Numbered from the stretch's first letter, positions 53,903 to 63,689 are shown. The stretch: 64,000 nucleotides of DNA from Cyanobacteria bacterium UBA6984 (GCA_002450015.1 DJYG01000037.1:21498-85497); one strand, 5' to 3'. Numbers and translations: made by a program. The notes: a model not told the origin generated them from the sequence alone.

Positions 53903-54717
53903 AAGTTTTTTGGTGAAACACCCCAATTTAATTTATCTCTAAGTACCGAATAAAAAATATCATCTTCTAATAAGGCTAAATGTGCATTGTATGGAGATTT
54001 TTCAATAGAAATAATCTTTTCGGTTTCGATATTTTCAGAGCCGTCAATTATAAGATTAAATGCATTAACATCATCTTCAAAAGAAGTTATAGTAATTTTT
54101 TCGTAAGATGGAACAACGATAGGTCTTGCTGTAAGCGTATGTGGGCATATTGGTACGAGAACAAATGCTTCCAAGTTTGGATTTAAAACAGGACCGCCTG
54201 CTGATAATCCATAGGCTGTTGAACCTGTCGGTGTGGATATAATTAGTCCGTCGGCAATGTAATCACATACAAATTTATCATTAATTTTTAGAACAAATTT
54301 TGCTGAACGGGTTTTAGAAATACCTTTTATTACAAAATCGTTTAATGCTGTGTAGTTTTCAGATTTAAGCATTAAACGTTTTTCAATATGAAATTTATTT
54401 TCATATATACAATCAATTGCATATTGGATTTTGTTTGAATTAACTTGAGATAAAAAACCGAGTCTTCCCAAATTTATACCTAAAACAGGAGTTTGTGACA
54501 TTCCAAAAAATTTTGCAACGTGTAAGATTGTTCCGTCGCCGCCAACTGCAAATACGAAATCAAAGCCGTATTTTAGTTCTTTAAGTTCTAAAACTTCCGG
54601 ATTTGCTCCTTTATCTATAAGGGATTGTTCCAATATCTGTAATACTGGGTATGGATTTTTTACACTTTCGTTAAATACAACTGCTATTTTTTTAGAATTA
54701 AAGTCCATATTATCCAT
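53899..54717 (-). CDS. nadK: NAD kinase
   Basis: Protein of 272 residues with the catalytic GGDGT in VFAVGGDGTILHVAKFF, then GINLGRLGFLSQV and the NE/D-type region TPTGSTAYGLSAGGPVLNP. It phosphorylates NAD to NADP. An in-frame ATG three codons later is an alternative start. The stop overlaps the recN ATG (ATGA). Confidence 0.96.
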   Translation of the reverse strand: MDNMDFNSKKIAVVFNESVKNPYPVLQILEQSLIDKGANPEVLELKELKYGFDFVFAVGGDGTILHVAKFFGMSQTPVLGINLGRLGFLSQVNSNKIQYAIDCIYENKFHIEKRLMLKSENYTALNDFVIKGISKTRSAKFVLKINDKFVCDYIADGLIISTPTGSTAYGLSAGGPVLNPNLEAFVLVPICPHTLTARPIVVPSYEKITITSFEDDVNAFNLIIDGSENIETEKIISIEKSPYNAHLALLEDDIFYSVLRDKLNWGVSPKNL

Positions 54718-54762
54718 AAGACAATTCTACTCGTTAAAATATTTTAAACAAGTCTAAAAAAT

Positions 54763-54789
54763 AAAAATGGTTGATTTTCAACCATTTTT
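54763..54789 (-). terminator. terminator of trpS
   Basis: AAAAATGGTTGA and TCAACCATTTTT form a 12-bp stem with a 3-nt loop, and T-rich sequence follows on the minus strand. Confidence 0.85.
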
Positions 54790-54796
54790 ATTTTTT

Positions 54797-55804
54797 TTAG
54801 TACATTCCAATAATATTTTTTACATCGTTTAATATTTTTTTTGAAACAGCTCTTGATTTTTCAGTTCCTAATTCAAGTATTTTTTTAACTTCTTCTATAT
54901 GATTTTCGTAATATTTTCGTTTTTCTCTAATTTCTTTAAAATGTTCGTTGACTTTTGTTGCTAATTGCCGTTTGCAATCAGCACATCCTCTTTGTCCTGC
55001 TTTACATTCTGTTTCAACTTCTTCAATTTCAGCTTCAGAACCAAAAATTTGCCAATATTTAAATGCGACTTCACACTTGTCGGGATGTCCCGGATCATTT
55101 TTTCTTGCTCTTGAGCGGTCTGTTATACATTGCATAATTTTTTTTGTTGTTGTTTCTTCATCATCTGAAATTTTAATATCATTATTAAATGATTTTCCCA
55201 TTTTTGCGCCATCAACACCGCATAGTAGTGAACAATTATTTAATTTTGGCTCAGGTTCAATGAAATAATCTGTATTATAGATATTATTAAATCTTCTAAC
55301 CATATCACGAGTTAATTCTACGTGCGCAACTTGGTCTATGCCAACAGGAACATAGTGAGCATTTACTGCCATAATATCTGCGCTCATAAGGACAGGATAG
55401 CCCATTAAACCAAATCCAATTTGAGAATTTTGACCTTCTTTATTTTTTAATATTTTAGCCATATCTTTTAATGTTGGATCTCGTTCTACCCAATTTTGCG
55501 GAGTTACCATGCCTAAATAGATATTTAGTTCTGCAATTTCAGGTATGGTAGATTGAACAAATACAGTTGCTTTTTCAGGATTAATTCCGCAAGCAAGCCA
55601 ATCAATGACGACATTTAGTACATTTTCCTTTAAATTTTCCGTTTTGTCGTAATTTGTTGTAAGTGCATGCCAATCTGCAACTGAAAAATAACATTCATAA
55701 TCGTTTTGTAAATTAACCCAATTGGATATAACTCCCATATAGTGACCAAGATGTAACTTTCCTGTTGGTCGCATTCCTGACATAATTCTTTTCTTTTGTT
55801 CCAT
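54797..55804 (-). CDS. trpS: tryptophanyl-tRNA synthetase with [4Fe-4S]-type Cys motif
   Basis: Protein of 335 residues from the ATG complementary to 55802-55804, which has GGAGGCAAAT just upstream; the frame is open further but without such a site. Class I motifs HLGHY (18-22) and KMGKS are present. The tail has Cys at about 244, 267, 274 and 277, a C-x22-C-x6-C-x2-C spacing identical to the [4Fe-4S] site known from Thermotoga maritima TrpRS. It charges tRNA-Trp. Together with trpR-trpB it gives the window three tryptophan genes. Confidence 0.96.
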   Translation of the reverse strand: MEQKKRIMSGMRPTGKLHLGHYMGVISNWVNLQNDYECYFSVADWHALTTNYDKTENLKENVLNVVIDWLACGINPEKATVFVQSTIPEIAELNIYLGMVTPQNWVERDPTLKDMAKILKNKEGQNSQIGFGLMGYPVLMSADIMAVNAHYVPVGIDQVAHVELTRDMVRRFNNIYNTDYFIEPEPKLNNCSLLCGVDGAKMGKSFNNDIKISDDEETTTKKIMQCITDRSRARKNDPGHPDKCEVAFKYWQIFGSEAEIEEVETECKAGQRGCADCKRQLATKVNEHFKEIREKRKYYENHIEEVKKILELGTEKSRAVSKKILNDVKNIIGMY

Positions 55805-55835
55805 ATTTGCCTCCAAAGATATACTATCAATAAAA

Positions 55836-56714
55836 TTAAAGGTTTTCAATAAAATCTGAAATTTTTTTAATACACCATTTTGATTCCCAATGGCTTCCTC
55901 GTTCAGCTAAAAATAATTGTGCTTTTAATTTCTTTTCGTATAGCTCTCTTGAATTTTTTGATGGTGCTATTCTATCAGTTTTAGAATGCGCCAATAATAT
56001 AGGACATCTTACTTTTGATATTTTATTTATATTGTCAAATTTTTGTATAAATTCAATATTTTTAAAATTTTGTTTTATAGATTTTCTAATCCAAGAAATT
56101 TTTATGTGTCTTACATAAAATTTCATAACATCATTTGCTGCAGATTTTATATCCTTAATTGGTGATTGTAATATGAGAGCTTTAACTTTATTGGTTACAG
56201 CTGTTTGCATTGCTACCGCAGTTCCAAGCGAATGTCCCCATAAAATTATATCTTTTGTTTTAACCCCTAATTGATTTAATTTATTAATTGCAGCTTGAGC
56301 ATCATTATAAACTCCTTGTTCTGATGGTAATCCCCAAGCTCTGTAATGTCCCCGATATGACAACATGAAAATGCCATAACCGTTTCTGTATGCAAACTCA
56401 GCTATGTCTTGATGATATAATATGGATTCTGCTTGCCCGTGAAAATATAAAATGGTTGGTTTTTTGTTAACAGGCGGAATAAACCAAGCAAATAGCCTTG
56501 CCCCGTCAGTGGATGCAAATCGAATGGTTTTAAATTTTTTTAGAAGATTTCTTTTTACTCTTGTTGCTCTTAATTTTGCAGGCTGAAAAATTAAATAATT
56601 CTCAATACCCATTCTAAACCAACGGCTAAACTTGGATTTACCCATAAACAGCGGATAAATCATTACATAAAAAGCTTTTTTAAATAATAGTAAATAGTAT
56701 AAAAACTTTCGCAT
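55836..56714 (-). CDS. alpha/beta hydrolase, membrane-associated
   Basis: Protein of 292 residues. A hydrophobic N-terminus (about 4-22) could anchor it to the membrane. The body has an alpha/beta hydrolase core: TILYFHGQAESILYH, the nucleophile elbow GHSLGTAV, ILLAHSKTDRIAP (acid) and GSHW (His). It fits the esterase/BEM46-like group; the substrate is unknown. No ribosome site is seen; TATAAT ends 8 nt before the ATG with TTGATA 18 bp further upstream, so the mRNA has a leader of at most two bases. trpS follows 31 nt downstream. Confidence 0.85.
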   Translation of the reverse strand: MRKFLYYLLLFKKAFYVMIYPLFMGKSKFSRWFRMGIENYLIFQPAKLRATRVKRNLLKKFKTIRFASTDGARLFAWFIPPVNKKPTILYFHGQAESILYHQDIAEFAYRNGYGIFMLSYRGHYRAWGLPSEQGVYNDAQAAINKLNQLGVKTKDIILWGHSLGTAVAMQTAVTNKVKALILQSPIKDIKSAANDVMKFYVRHIKISWIRKSIKQNFKNIEFIQKFDNINKISKVRCPILLAHSKTDRIAPSKNSRELYEKKLKAQLFLAERGSHWESKWCIKKISDFIENL

Positions 56715-56722
56715 TACAGCTT

Positions 56723-56752
56723 ATTATACCACTTTATATATCAAAATATCAA
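56723..56752 (-). promoter_or_regulatory. promoter of alpha/beta hydrolase gene
   Basis: On the minus strand TTGATA (56752-56747), an 18-bp spacer and TATAAT (56728-56723) lie 8 nt before the ATG. Confidence 0.5.
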
Positions 56753-56809
56753 TTATTAAGAATGCTAAATTTTTAAATAAATAAAAATCAGGAAATAATT
56801 AAATATTAT

Positions 56810-56841
56810 AAAAGGCGATTTGCTTAAGCAAATCGCCTTTT
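56810..56841 (-). terminator. terminator of gap
   Basis: AAAAGGCGATTTGCTT and AAGCAAATCGCCTTTT form a perfect 16-bp inverted repeat with no spacer. It lies 25 nt after the gap stop codon. Confidence 0.8.
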
Positions 56842-56866
56842 ATTGTTTTGTAACAATAACTAAAGA

Positions 56867-57886
<1,020 letters not shown>

Positions 57887-57954
57887 CTATATGTATCATT
57901 AACAGTCTAGTTATATATCAAACATACATAATGTGCAAGCATATTAATTATTTC

Positions 57955-58653
57955 TTAATTATTTAATATATTTCTTACATAATAATTTTCATCTGTTTTA
58001 AGTTTTATTTTAATAGTTTCTAAATCGTTATCTAATGGAATTTTATTTAAAATTTTTGCGCATTTTTCCCTAACGGTGTATTCTTGAAGTTCCGAACATT
58101 TTTTTATAACCGTTTTTAATTCATTTCTATCTGCAAAGTTATAAAAAATAATCAGAGCTTCAAGACACCAATATATTTTAAATATTTGTTTATTAATTTT
58201 ATATTTTTTATCTTTGAATGTAAATTTAGAAATTTCTTCAAGTGCTTCAAATATAATATTAATCATAGATTGAGTATAAAATAGTGCAAAGTCTTTATTT
58301 TTAATAAGATTGTAGGCTGCACTAATTGCTAAACGACATACATTTCCATCAATATCAATAGTTGCATTAGAAAAGATATTGTAATTTATTTTATCAAAAA
58401 ATAATTCAGGTGATTTTTCGGTCAGTTCAGAAATTTTAAGAGCTGCGGCTTCTCTAATTTTTCCGTCAATTCCGACTAAATTTGACATTAATATGTTAGC
58501 TTCTTCATTTGATTTTACGCATTGTAAATTAAGTGCTGCGTGTTGTCGTTCAATTAGGTTGCCATTTTTTAAAAAGCGAATTAATTCTTCGTGAGAAAAA
58601 TTTTTCTCACATAAATTCAAAACTTCGTTAAAATATTCGTTTTGTTTTTGCAT
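57955..58653 (-). CDS. HEAT/ARM-like hypothetical protein
   Basis: Protein of 232 residues from the ATG complementary to 58651-58653. Upstream in-frame codons overlap the divergent small gene and are not used here. It is alpha-helical with repeat-like segments (ELIRFLKNGNLIERQHAALNL, KIREAAALKISELTEKSPELF, YTVREKCAKILNKI), in keeping with HEAT repeats. TATAAT (58665-58660) ends 6 nt before the ATG and there is no ribosome site, so the mRNA is predicted leaderless. No function can be assigned. Confidence 0.7.
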   Translation of the reverse strand: MQKQNEYFNEVLNLCEKNFSHEELIRFLKNGNLIERQHAALNLQCVKSNEEANILMSNLVGIDGKIREAAALKISELTEKSPELFFDKINYNIFSNATIDIDGNVCRLAISAAYNLIKNKDFALFYTQSMINIIFEALEEISKFTFKDKKYKINKQIFKIYWCLEALIIFYNFADRNELKTVIKKCSELQEYTVREKCAKILNKIPLDNDLETIKIKLKTDENYYVRNILNN

Positions 58654-58665
58654 AAAAGAATTATA
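58654..58665 (-). promoter_or_regulatory. candidate leaderless promoter of HEAT-like gene
   Basis: On the minus strand TATAAT (58665-58660) is followed by TCTTTT and then ATG. The -35 region is A/T-rich and non-consensus. Confidence 0.5.
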
Positions 58666-58765
58666 GCATAACAGATGTGCTGCTAAAAATAAAAATATAG
58701 TATTTTTGTACGATAAAAATAAAAAATAGCGCGTATATACTGTACATAGAAAAGGGGAGGTACAA

Positions 58766-58948
58766 ATGGGACTATTAAATGTATTTAAAGAAATTATGTC
58801 AATAAAAAATGAAGATACAATGCGTGTAGGTTTGTCGAGTTTTAAAACGAATACAAAAACAATAGAAAATGCGACAGCACACATGCCATCAATAAGAAGT
58901 AAAGATATAAAACTATCTGATTTGATGCGTAGAACAAATGTATATTAA
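58766..58948 (+). CDS. small basic hypothetical protein
   Basis: Protein of 60 residues with an excellent ribosome site (GGGGAGG, 6 nt before the ATG) and its own terminator, so it is probably real despite its size. It is basic and polar (MRVGLSSFKTNTKTIEN, SIRSKDIKLSDLMRRTNVY), with no Cys and no membrane helix. It diverges from the HEAT-like gene. No family is recognised. Confidence 0.65.
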   Translation: MGLLNVFKEIMSIKNEDTMRVGLSSFKTNTKTIENATAHMPSIRSKDIKLSDLMRRTNVY

Positions 58949-58993
58949 TTATTAGAAGAGAGAGTGAAAAGCAAATAGGCTTAAAATGAATTG

Positions 58994-59030
58994 AAACCCT
59001 AAAACGGAATTTTATTCTATTTTAGGGTTT
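58994..59030 (+). terminator. terminator of small basic protein gene
   Basis: AAACCCTAAAA (58994-59004) pairs with TTTTAGGGTTT (59020-59030) and a T run follows. Confidence 0.8.
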
Positions 59031-59055
59031 TTGTTCTTAAAAATAAAAAGTACGA

Positions 59056-60414
59056 TTATATATTCAAATTATATAAAGCCTCCTCATAAATTTTCAGTCT
59101 AAACAGTTCATCTTCTTTGAAACCCACATTAATAGCTTCTTGCTGCCAATTTAACATTGCGTACTTAAATTGCTCAAGTATTTCAATTATATCATTTTTC
59201 GAAATAAAGTATAAATTAGCATTATCTATTAAATTTTGTATAACTTGCCTTCTAAATGCAAGTTTTTCTGGGTAAAGTTCTTCAAGTTGTTCTTTTGTAT
59301 AGTAACGTCTATATCCACAATTTATATCAAACTCAGGAGATAAATTCCAACCATTCTGAGTATCAAATAAAAAAGCTGTATTAGCAAAAAGATCTTTCAA
59401 ATTTCCAACAACCGTTCGAAACAATTTTCTTTTAAACATTTCTTTTAAATTATATTTATAATTGTCTTTACATATGTTTTTAATAATCTTTGTTATTTTT
59501 ATATCATTATCATAAATACTTCTTCTTTTTGTAAAATCAGTAAAATACATAAAAGGAATTCTTTTATTTTCTATTCTATCAAACCGTTCTACTAAAATAT
59601 ATTTCTCGTTATTTTTAGTTTTCCTAATTGAATAATTTTGAACATTTATCCCTGTTTTTTTATCAAGATTTAATGCCAAAATTTCTCTTTTCATTTCATT
59701 AAAATCATTTTTAAATATAGATGATAACTTGGCAATACATAAATTTCCACTTTCATTATATATATTAAATTTTGGCTGAAATCCATTTAAACTGGAAGCA
59801 CAAGCCACAAATTGTTCCAACTCTTGTGAAGTTTCGGTATTATTTTTTATTTTATTTATTATATTTATGATATTACTAATATCATCTATTTTTGGAATCA
59901 AAGACGGACTCATACATTTACAAAAATCACCATCTATTTCAGATTTAAGTCTTATTGAACCACATCTTGTAAAATCATTCTGATTTAACATATTAACAGT
60001 ATATGGTATTATCTTATACTTATCATGTCGATATGCAAATTTTGCACCTTCTGATGTTTCTGTTTTAAACCAGTTATACAAACGTTCTAAATTTGTAGCA
60101 TTACGCCCTATAAGATTATTTTTTATTGCATATATAATATAAAACTCATAAAAATAATCTATTTCATTTGTGTAACAATATCTAATAAAATTCAAAAAGT
60201 TAACTCGTATTGAAACTCTTGTAACCTTTTTCCGTAGTGGTAATTCTGAATTTAGAGAATATGCATAAGGATAATTAAGCCATTCATCGGAATATTTAAA
60301 TGTAAAATAAGGATCAATAGCATTTGTGTAAAAATGAATTACTCCTACTAAATAATCGACATTATCTATGCTATTGTACACATAAATTCTATTTCTTTTT
60401 TTGTACTTTTTCAT
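59056..60414 (-). CDS. divergent HipA-like serine/threonine kinase
   Basis: Protein of 452 residues. The N-terminus YLVGVIHFY through DEWLNYPYAYSLNSELPLRK resembles the HipA N-terminal subdomain. SSLNGFQPKFNIYNESGNLC with LCIAKL is the ATP-binding region, then VERFDR (about 275), and GNLKDLFAN (about 336-344) followed by LSPEFDINCGY (about 355-365) in the catalytic lobe. In HipA the catalytic loop is normally N-T/G-D-x-H-x-x-N; here the Asp position holds Lys and the His is Leu, while the metal-binding Asp of SPEFD is kept. It may be inactive or use the adjacent Asp. No HipB-like gene is beside it. A GAGGAAATAAG stretch precedes the start. Confidence 0.6.
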   Translation of the reverse strand: MKKYKKRNRIYVYNSIDNVDYLVGVIHFYTNAIDPYFTFKYSDEWLNYPYAYSLNSELPLRKKVTRVSIRVNFLNFIRYCYTNEIDYFYEFYIIYAIKNNLIGRNATNLERLYNWFKTETSEGAKFAYRHDKYKIIPYTVNMLNQNDFTRCGSIRLKSEIDGDFCKCMSPSLIPKIDDISNIINIINKIKNNTETSQELEQFVACASSLNGFQPKFNIYNESGNLCIAKLSSIFKNDFNEMKREILALNLDKKTGINVQNYSIRKTKNNEKYILVERFDRIENKRIPFMYFTDFTKRRSIYDNDIKITKIIKNICKDNYKYNLKEMFKRKLFRTVVGNLKDLFANTAFLFDTQNGWNLSPEFDINCGYRRYYTKEQLEELYPEKLAFRRQVIQNLIDNANLYFISKNDIIEILEQFKYAMLNWQQEAINVGFKEDELFRLKIYEEALYNLNI

Positions 60415-60438
60415 CTTATTTCCTCAAGTGAACTAAAA

Positions 60439-60474
60439 ACAACAAAAGACCGCATTTGCGATCTTTTGTTGTTT
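60439..60474 (-). terminator. terminator of MGLAASQARLL protein gene
   Basis: The inverted repeat AACAACAAAAGA with TCTTTTGTTGTT, extended by CGC/GCG after one mismatch, directly follows the stop at 60473 and continues into T on the minus strand. Confidence 0.7.
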
Positions 60475-62038
60475 ATCCTGTTTGACAATATGTAAAACTT
60501 TTTTGAATATTTGCATCCAGAATACCCTTCACCGAGTTGTAATCGTTTGTTAGTGCTGAATATTCTGTATTTAACTTAGTCAATTCATTATCCAACATTT
60601 TTTCTTTACGCTGAATTTTTTTCATTTCCTGATTGTAGTAAGTTTCGGCTTTTGCTCGAGTTTCTTCATCAGGAACTTCTTCATATAAATCAGTATAATG
60701 TATATCTTTACCTGCTACTTTATATTCACCGCTTTGGATTTTTTCATCAACATCGCCAGATGCAAATGCCCAACCTCTTGATTTCAACTCATTATATAAG
60801 TTTGTGTAATAATCTACTTTTTGAGTACCTTTTGCTATTAAGCTAACTTTTTCTTCTTGTTTAGCCGCACTTAATGCTTTCGCCCAACTTAAACCAGCAG
60901 CTTTGTACCCTTGATTTATCCATTCCATCTTCAATCTATCTGTCCAAGCTTTTTCAGGATAACCCTTTTCATTGAATGTAAGTGTTGCTGGATCATCATA
61001 TTTGAAGGCATTTGCACTATTGTTATTTTCGTACTTACCTGTGGCTGTGTATCTTGTACCACTTCCATAATATTCTGAAACTTTTGACAACATGGTCTTA
61101 AATAATCTTTCCATAGAAATACCCATATGATCATTGTCAGCGGAACCTCTTGTTGAAGTTTCCCAAGTATTTACAATATCACTTATAACTGAACTATTTT
61201 CATTCCAATCATTAATTGCTTTTATGCAATCTTTTTGATAATCTTTTAGCATAGTCAAAAGTTGTGAATCCTCACCCATGCCCAATGTACTATTTATTTT
61301 TTCTGCTATTTTATTAAAAATCTTTTCAAAATTACCTGCAGCTTGACCACTTGGTACGCCTGAGGTATCACCATCAGCTGCAATTTCTACAAACTGACCA
61401 GACGTACCACGCAGCATATCCTCAAAGCTCAAGTCAAAATTAGTCGCGTAGTATGTATTAAAACCTGACAATTCATCTCTTGTGATACTACCCATTTTGT
61501 GTGCAAATTCATTGAAATATAGACCATGTTCCTTTGATGGAAATTTACCATATTGACCAATAAATTTGTCAACTACGTCATTCCAACCTGTAATATCCTT
61601 TACGTCATCTTTTTGCGGAATATTAGTTTCTGCAACCTTTGCTGCTAGCTTTGTTTTTATATCATCAGGTGAATTTATACCATAACTTGATAATTTAGCC
61701 GCTGCATCTTCTTTTTTTACATTTGCATCCGTTATACCCAAATCTGAAGCTAGAGAAGTAGTCAAAACAACTTGATTATCTTCATTTGTAACTATACTAA
61801 TAATATTGTTTGCAGCTGCAGTAATACCCATTAGAGCTTCGTAGGTTACTATAGTTTCATCGCCATTTAACGGTTGTAACTTAGTTGCATTAATCATTTG
61901 GTTATATTTTGTCATTACATCGTCTTCGTCACGTGCTAATACCATATTTGCACTTGATATTTTCTGCATGCGAGCACTTACGTCATTTTGACGTGCTGTA
62001 ATAAATAATAACCTTGCTTGTGATGCTGCTAAACCCAT
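60473..62038 (-). CDS. hypothetical protein with MGLAASQARLL N-terminus
   Basis: Protein of 521 residues. The opening MGLAASQARLLFITARQNDV is one I remember as common to many uncharacterised proteins of gut Melainabacteria; the rest is helical and polar with Asp/Glu/Lys-rich stretches and a C-terminal coiled-coil-like part (about 455-515). The N-terminal helix followed by a mixed middle and C-terminal helix recalls flagellar rod/hook or filament-like proteins, but there is no motif to prove it. No signal peptide. An AAAGGAG site precedes the ATG. It is separated from the HipA-like gene by a terminator, so the two are probably separate units. Confidence 0.7.
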   Translation of the reverse strand: MGLAASQARLLFITARQNDVSARMQKISSANMVLARDEDDVMTKYNQMINATKLQPLNGDETIVTYEALMGITAAANNIISIVTNEDNQVVLTTSLASDLGITDANVKKEDAAAKLSSYGINSPDDIKTKLAAKVAETNIPQKDDVKDITGWNDVVDKFIGQYGKFPSKEHGLYFNEFAHKMGSITRDELSGFNTYYATNFDLSFEDMLRGTSGQFVEIAADGDTSGVPSGQAAGNFEKIFNKIAEKINSTLGMGEDSQLLTMLKDYQKDCIKAINDWNENSSVISDIVNTWETSTRGSADNDHMGISMERLFKTMLSKVSEYYGSGTRYTATGKYENNNSANAFKYDDPATLTFNEKGYPEKAWTDRLKMEWINQGYKAAGLSWAKALSAAKQEEKVSLIAKGTQKVDYYTNLYNELKSRGWAFASGDVDEKIQSGEYKVAGKDIHYTDLYEEVPDEETRAKAETYYNQEMKKIQRKEKMLDNELTKLNTEYSALTNDYNSVKGILDANIQKSFTYCQTG

Positions 62039-62382
62039 AGACGGCTCCTTTGTTTTTTACATAATATATGTTATCGCTACCTATATTATGAAAAATGTAT
62101 TACTTTATAACAACCTCGATAAAAAGATTTTAATTGTATGCTCTTATATTATCTCCGTGTTACATGTATATAAAGGCTATTTTTCCATGGAAATTGCCTT
62201 TTTTCAGAATAATTATAGCATAAAAATTTACATTTGTTAACATATTTTTGTAAATTATTTTTATCAATTAATCTCATGTGCTTTATTTCCAAAAGCATGT
62301 AACCATGCATGTTTTTGGAAATTTTTTATTATGTGTATCTTTTTGTAACAAAAATACTTTCATTTTATAATGAAAGTATTTT
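62039..62382. other. intergenic region with several hairpins, no gene found
   Basis: Between two minus-strand genes lie three inverted repeats. One is AAAGGC/GCCTTT (62173-62202) around a CCATGG core. The second is ATTTCCAAAA with TTTTTGGAAAT (about 62285-62321), followed by T on the plus strand. The third is the terminator of the phospholipase-like gene. The first two have T runs on the plus strand, where no gene precedes them. The rest is the A/T-rich promoter side of the gene at 62038. No open frame of note. Confidence 0.5.
62351..62382 (-). terminator. terminator of phospholipase-like gene
   Basis: AAAATACTTTCATT (62351-62364) pairs with AATGAAAGTATTTT (62369-62382), a 14-bp stem with a 4-nt loop, right after the stop codon at 62383. 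Confidence 0.75.
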
Positions 62383-63195
62383 TTAATCTGTCTTATTTGT
62401 ATTTTTATTTTCCAGTCCCATTTGATTACTTACGTTTTGCAGAAACTCTTTTGTCGCTTGAACTGCCAAATCAAACTGTTTTTGTGTTATTTCTGACCAA
62501 TTCGGTTCATTTTCCCTTGTTATTTTTCCGCGACTTTTTGTCGTACTGAAAGTGTCCATAAACAATTGTTTTGAATTTCTTGGTTTTTGTGTTTTTAAAT
62601 CTAAATTACTAACAAAATAGTCCGCATTTTTTTCTGCAAAAACTTCGTAATCGTTATGAATTTTTAAATCAAAAGCTTTTCCAAAGGCTGAAGTTTCTTC
62701 TATATGCTGTGGTTGGGCTACATCTTGAAGAAAATGGCAAGCTCTTGCTGCGTTTTGGATTGCAGCTTCTTCATCTTCATCTTCAATTGCATTATCCATT
62801 ATATCTATTTGGTCTTCAAATGCCGCTTTTGCATTATTTCGACCGTTAAAGTCCATAAAACTTACACTGTTATTTGTTTTAAACATTTTACTAAATGCAC
62901 TTAATAGTCCGCCTGAAACAGGATTATTACCTAATCCGACAAACTGTTCAACAGGTTCTTTTTCAAATTTTTCTTTCGAAAAAGTATCTTCTTTTATTTT
63001 TTCTCCAAAATAAAAATGTTTGTTTGCCAAAAAACCTATATCATCGTGGTCAGGGCGCTGAACATAATCTTCAAGCGTATCTTTATATTTTGCAAATTGA
63101 GGCATATCTTTTATTGCTGCCGACATAATTTTTTTATGTGTTTCGCAACTCCATCCAAAATTTACGTTATTGTTGCCTTGAATTTTCAAGTACAC
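62383..63195 (-). CDS. zinc-dependent phospholipase C / S1-P1 nuclease-like protein
   Basis: Protein of 270 residues with the metal-ligand pattern of bacterial zinc phospholipase C: Trp15 and His20 near the start (WSCETHKKI), PDHDD (48-52), a His in NKHFYF, ACHFLQDVAQPQH (HxxxD and PxH, about 150-162) and HNDYEVF (HxxxE, about 178). All ligands appear present. The family hydrolyses phospholipid head groups or, in S1/P1 relatives, nucleic acid. Unusually, no signal peptide precedes the Trp; the N-terminus MYLKIQGNNNVNFG is short and polar. Either it is cytosolic or exported by another route. A terminator follows the stop. Confidence 0.8.
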   Translation of the reverse strand: MYLKIQGNNNVNFGWSCETHKKIMSAAIKDMPQFAKYKDTLEDYVQRPDHDDIGFLANKHFYFGEKIKEDTFSKEKFEKEPVEQFVGLGNNPVSGGLLSAFSKMFKTNNSVSFMDFNGRNNAKAAFEDQIDIMDNAIEDEDEEAAIQNAARACHFLQDVAQPQHIEETSAFGKAFDLKIHNDYEVFAEKNADYFVSNLDLKTQKPRNSKQLFMDTFSTTKSRGKITRENEPNWSEITQKQFDLAVQATKEFLQNVSNQMGLENKNTNKTD

Positions 63196-63279
63196 ACCTC
63201 CACATTTCCATGAAGTATTATAAAATAAAAAAATTGCTATTTAATTTTTTATTTTTAACGATTATTAACATTTTTTATT

Positions 63280-63687
63280 TTATTTACAAGTAATATTTGA
63301 TACTCCGTCAAGAATTGTTTTTCCATCAGGACATTTACCTTCACTATTAAGTTTTAAATAATCCATGTTACCGTGTTGTATTATCCAAATGGCACACACA
63401 GAAGAATAACTAAGACTGTCTATATTTGGATTATTTGGAACTCGATTACTTGCCCAGGTAGAGAATCTTATTCCACTTTTAGGATAAGCATAAAATGTAA
63501 AATAATCTATGCAATTTTTTCCTGCGCCTTTATTTGGACCATCTATATCTATACGAAATATAGCAAGATTCTCATCAGCATCCATATCTACAAATGTATA
63601 AATACGCATGAATACTAAAAAGGCAATTTTTAATTTAAAAAATACTTTATATAAATAAGGAAAATTATATTTTCTTATATTTATCAT
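63280..63687 (-). pseudogene. 5'-truncated pilin-like gene
   Basis: The open frame encodes 135 residues. From about residue 45 to the end it matches the C-terminal half of the pilins at 16019 and 24535: IDIDGPNKGAGKN, then CAIWIIQHGNMDYLKL, SEGKCPDGK and a final TCK. The prepilin leader and helix are missing, and the first about 40 residues (MINIRKYNFPYLYKVFF...) are unrelated. No prepilin-like start is found upstream. It is most likely a remnant that cannot be processed into a filament; a chimeric functional protein is less likely. Confidence 0.7.
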
Positions 63688-63689
63688 TG

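Noticed and set aside
56810..56841. 32-bp perfect palindrome considered as an operator
   Set aside because: It sits right after gap with T on the outer side and resembles the other terminators in the window.
58654..58884. Longer version of the HEAT-like protein starting at 58884
   Set aside because: The extension overlaps the divergent small gene and its ribosome site, and a promoter lies directly before the ATG at 58653.
62039..62382. Riboswitch or tRNA in the largest non-coding gap
   Set aside because: No cloverleaf or known riboswitch core could be found by eye.
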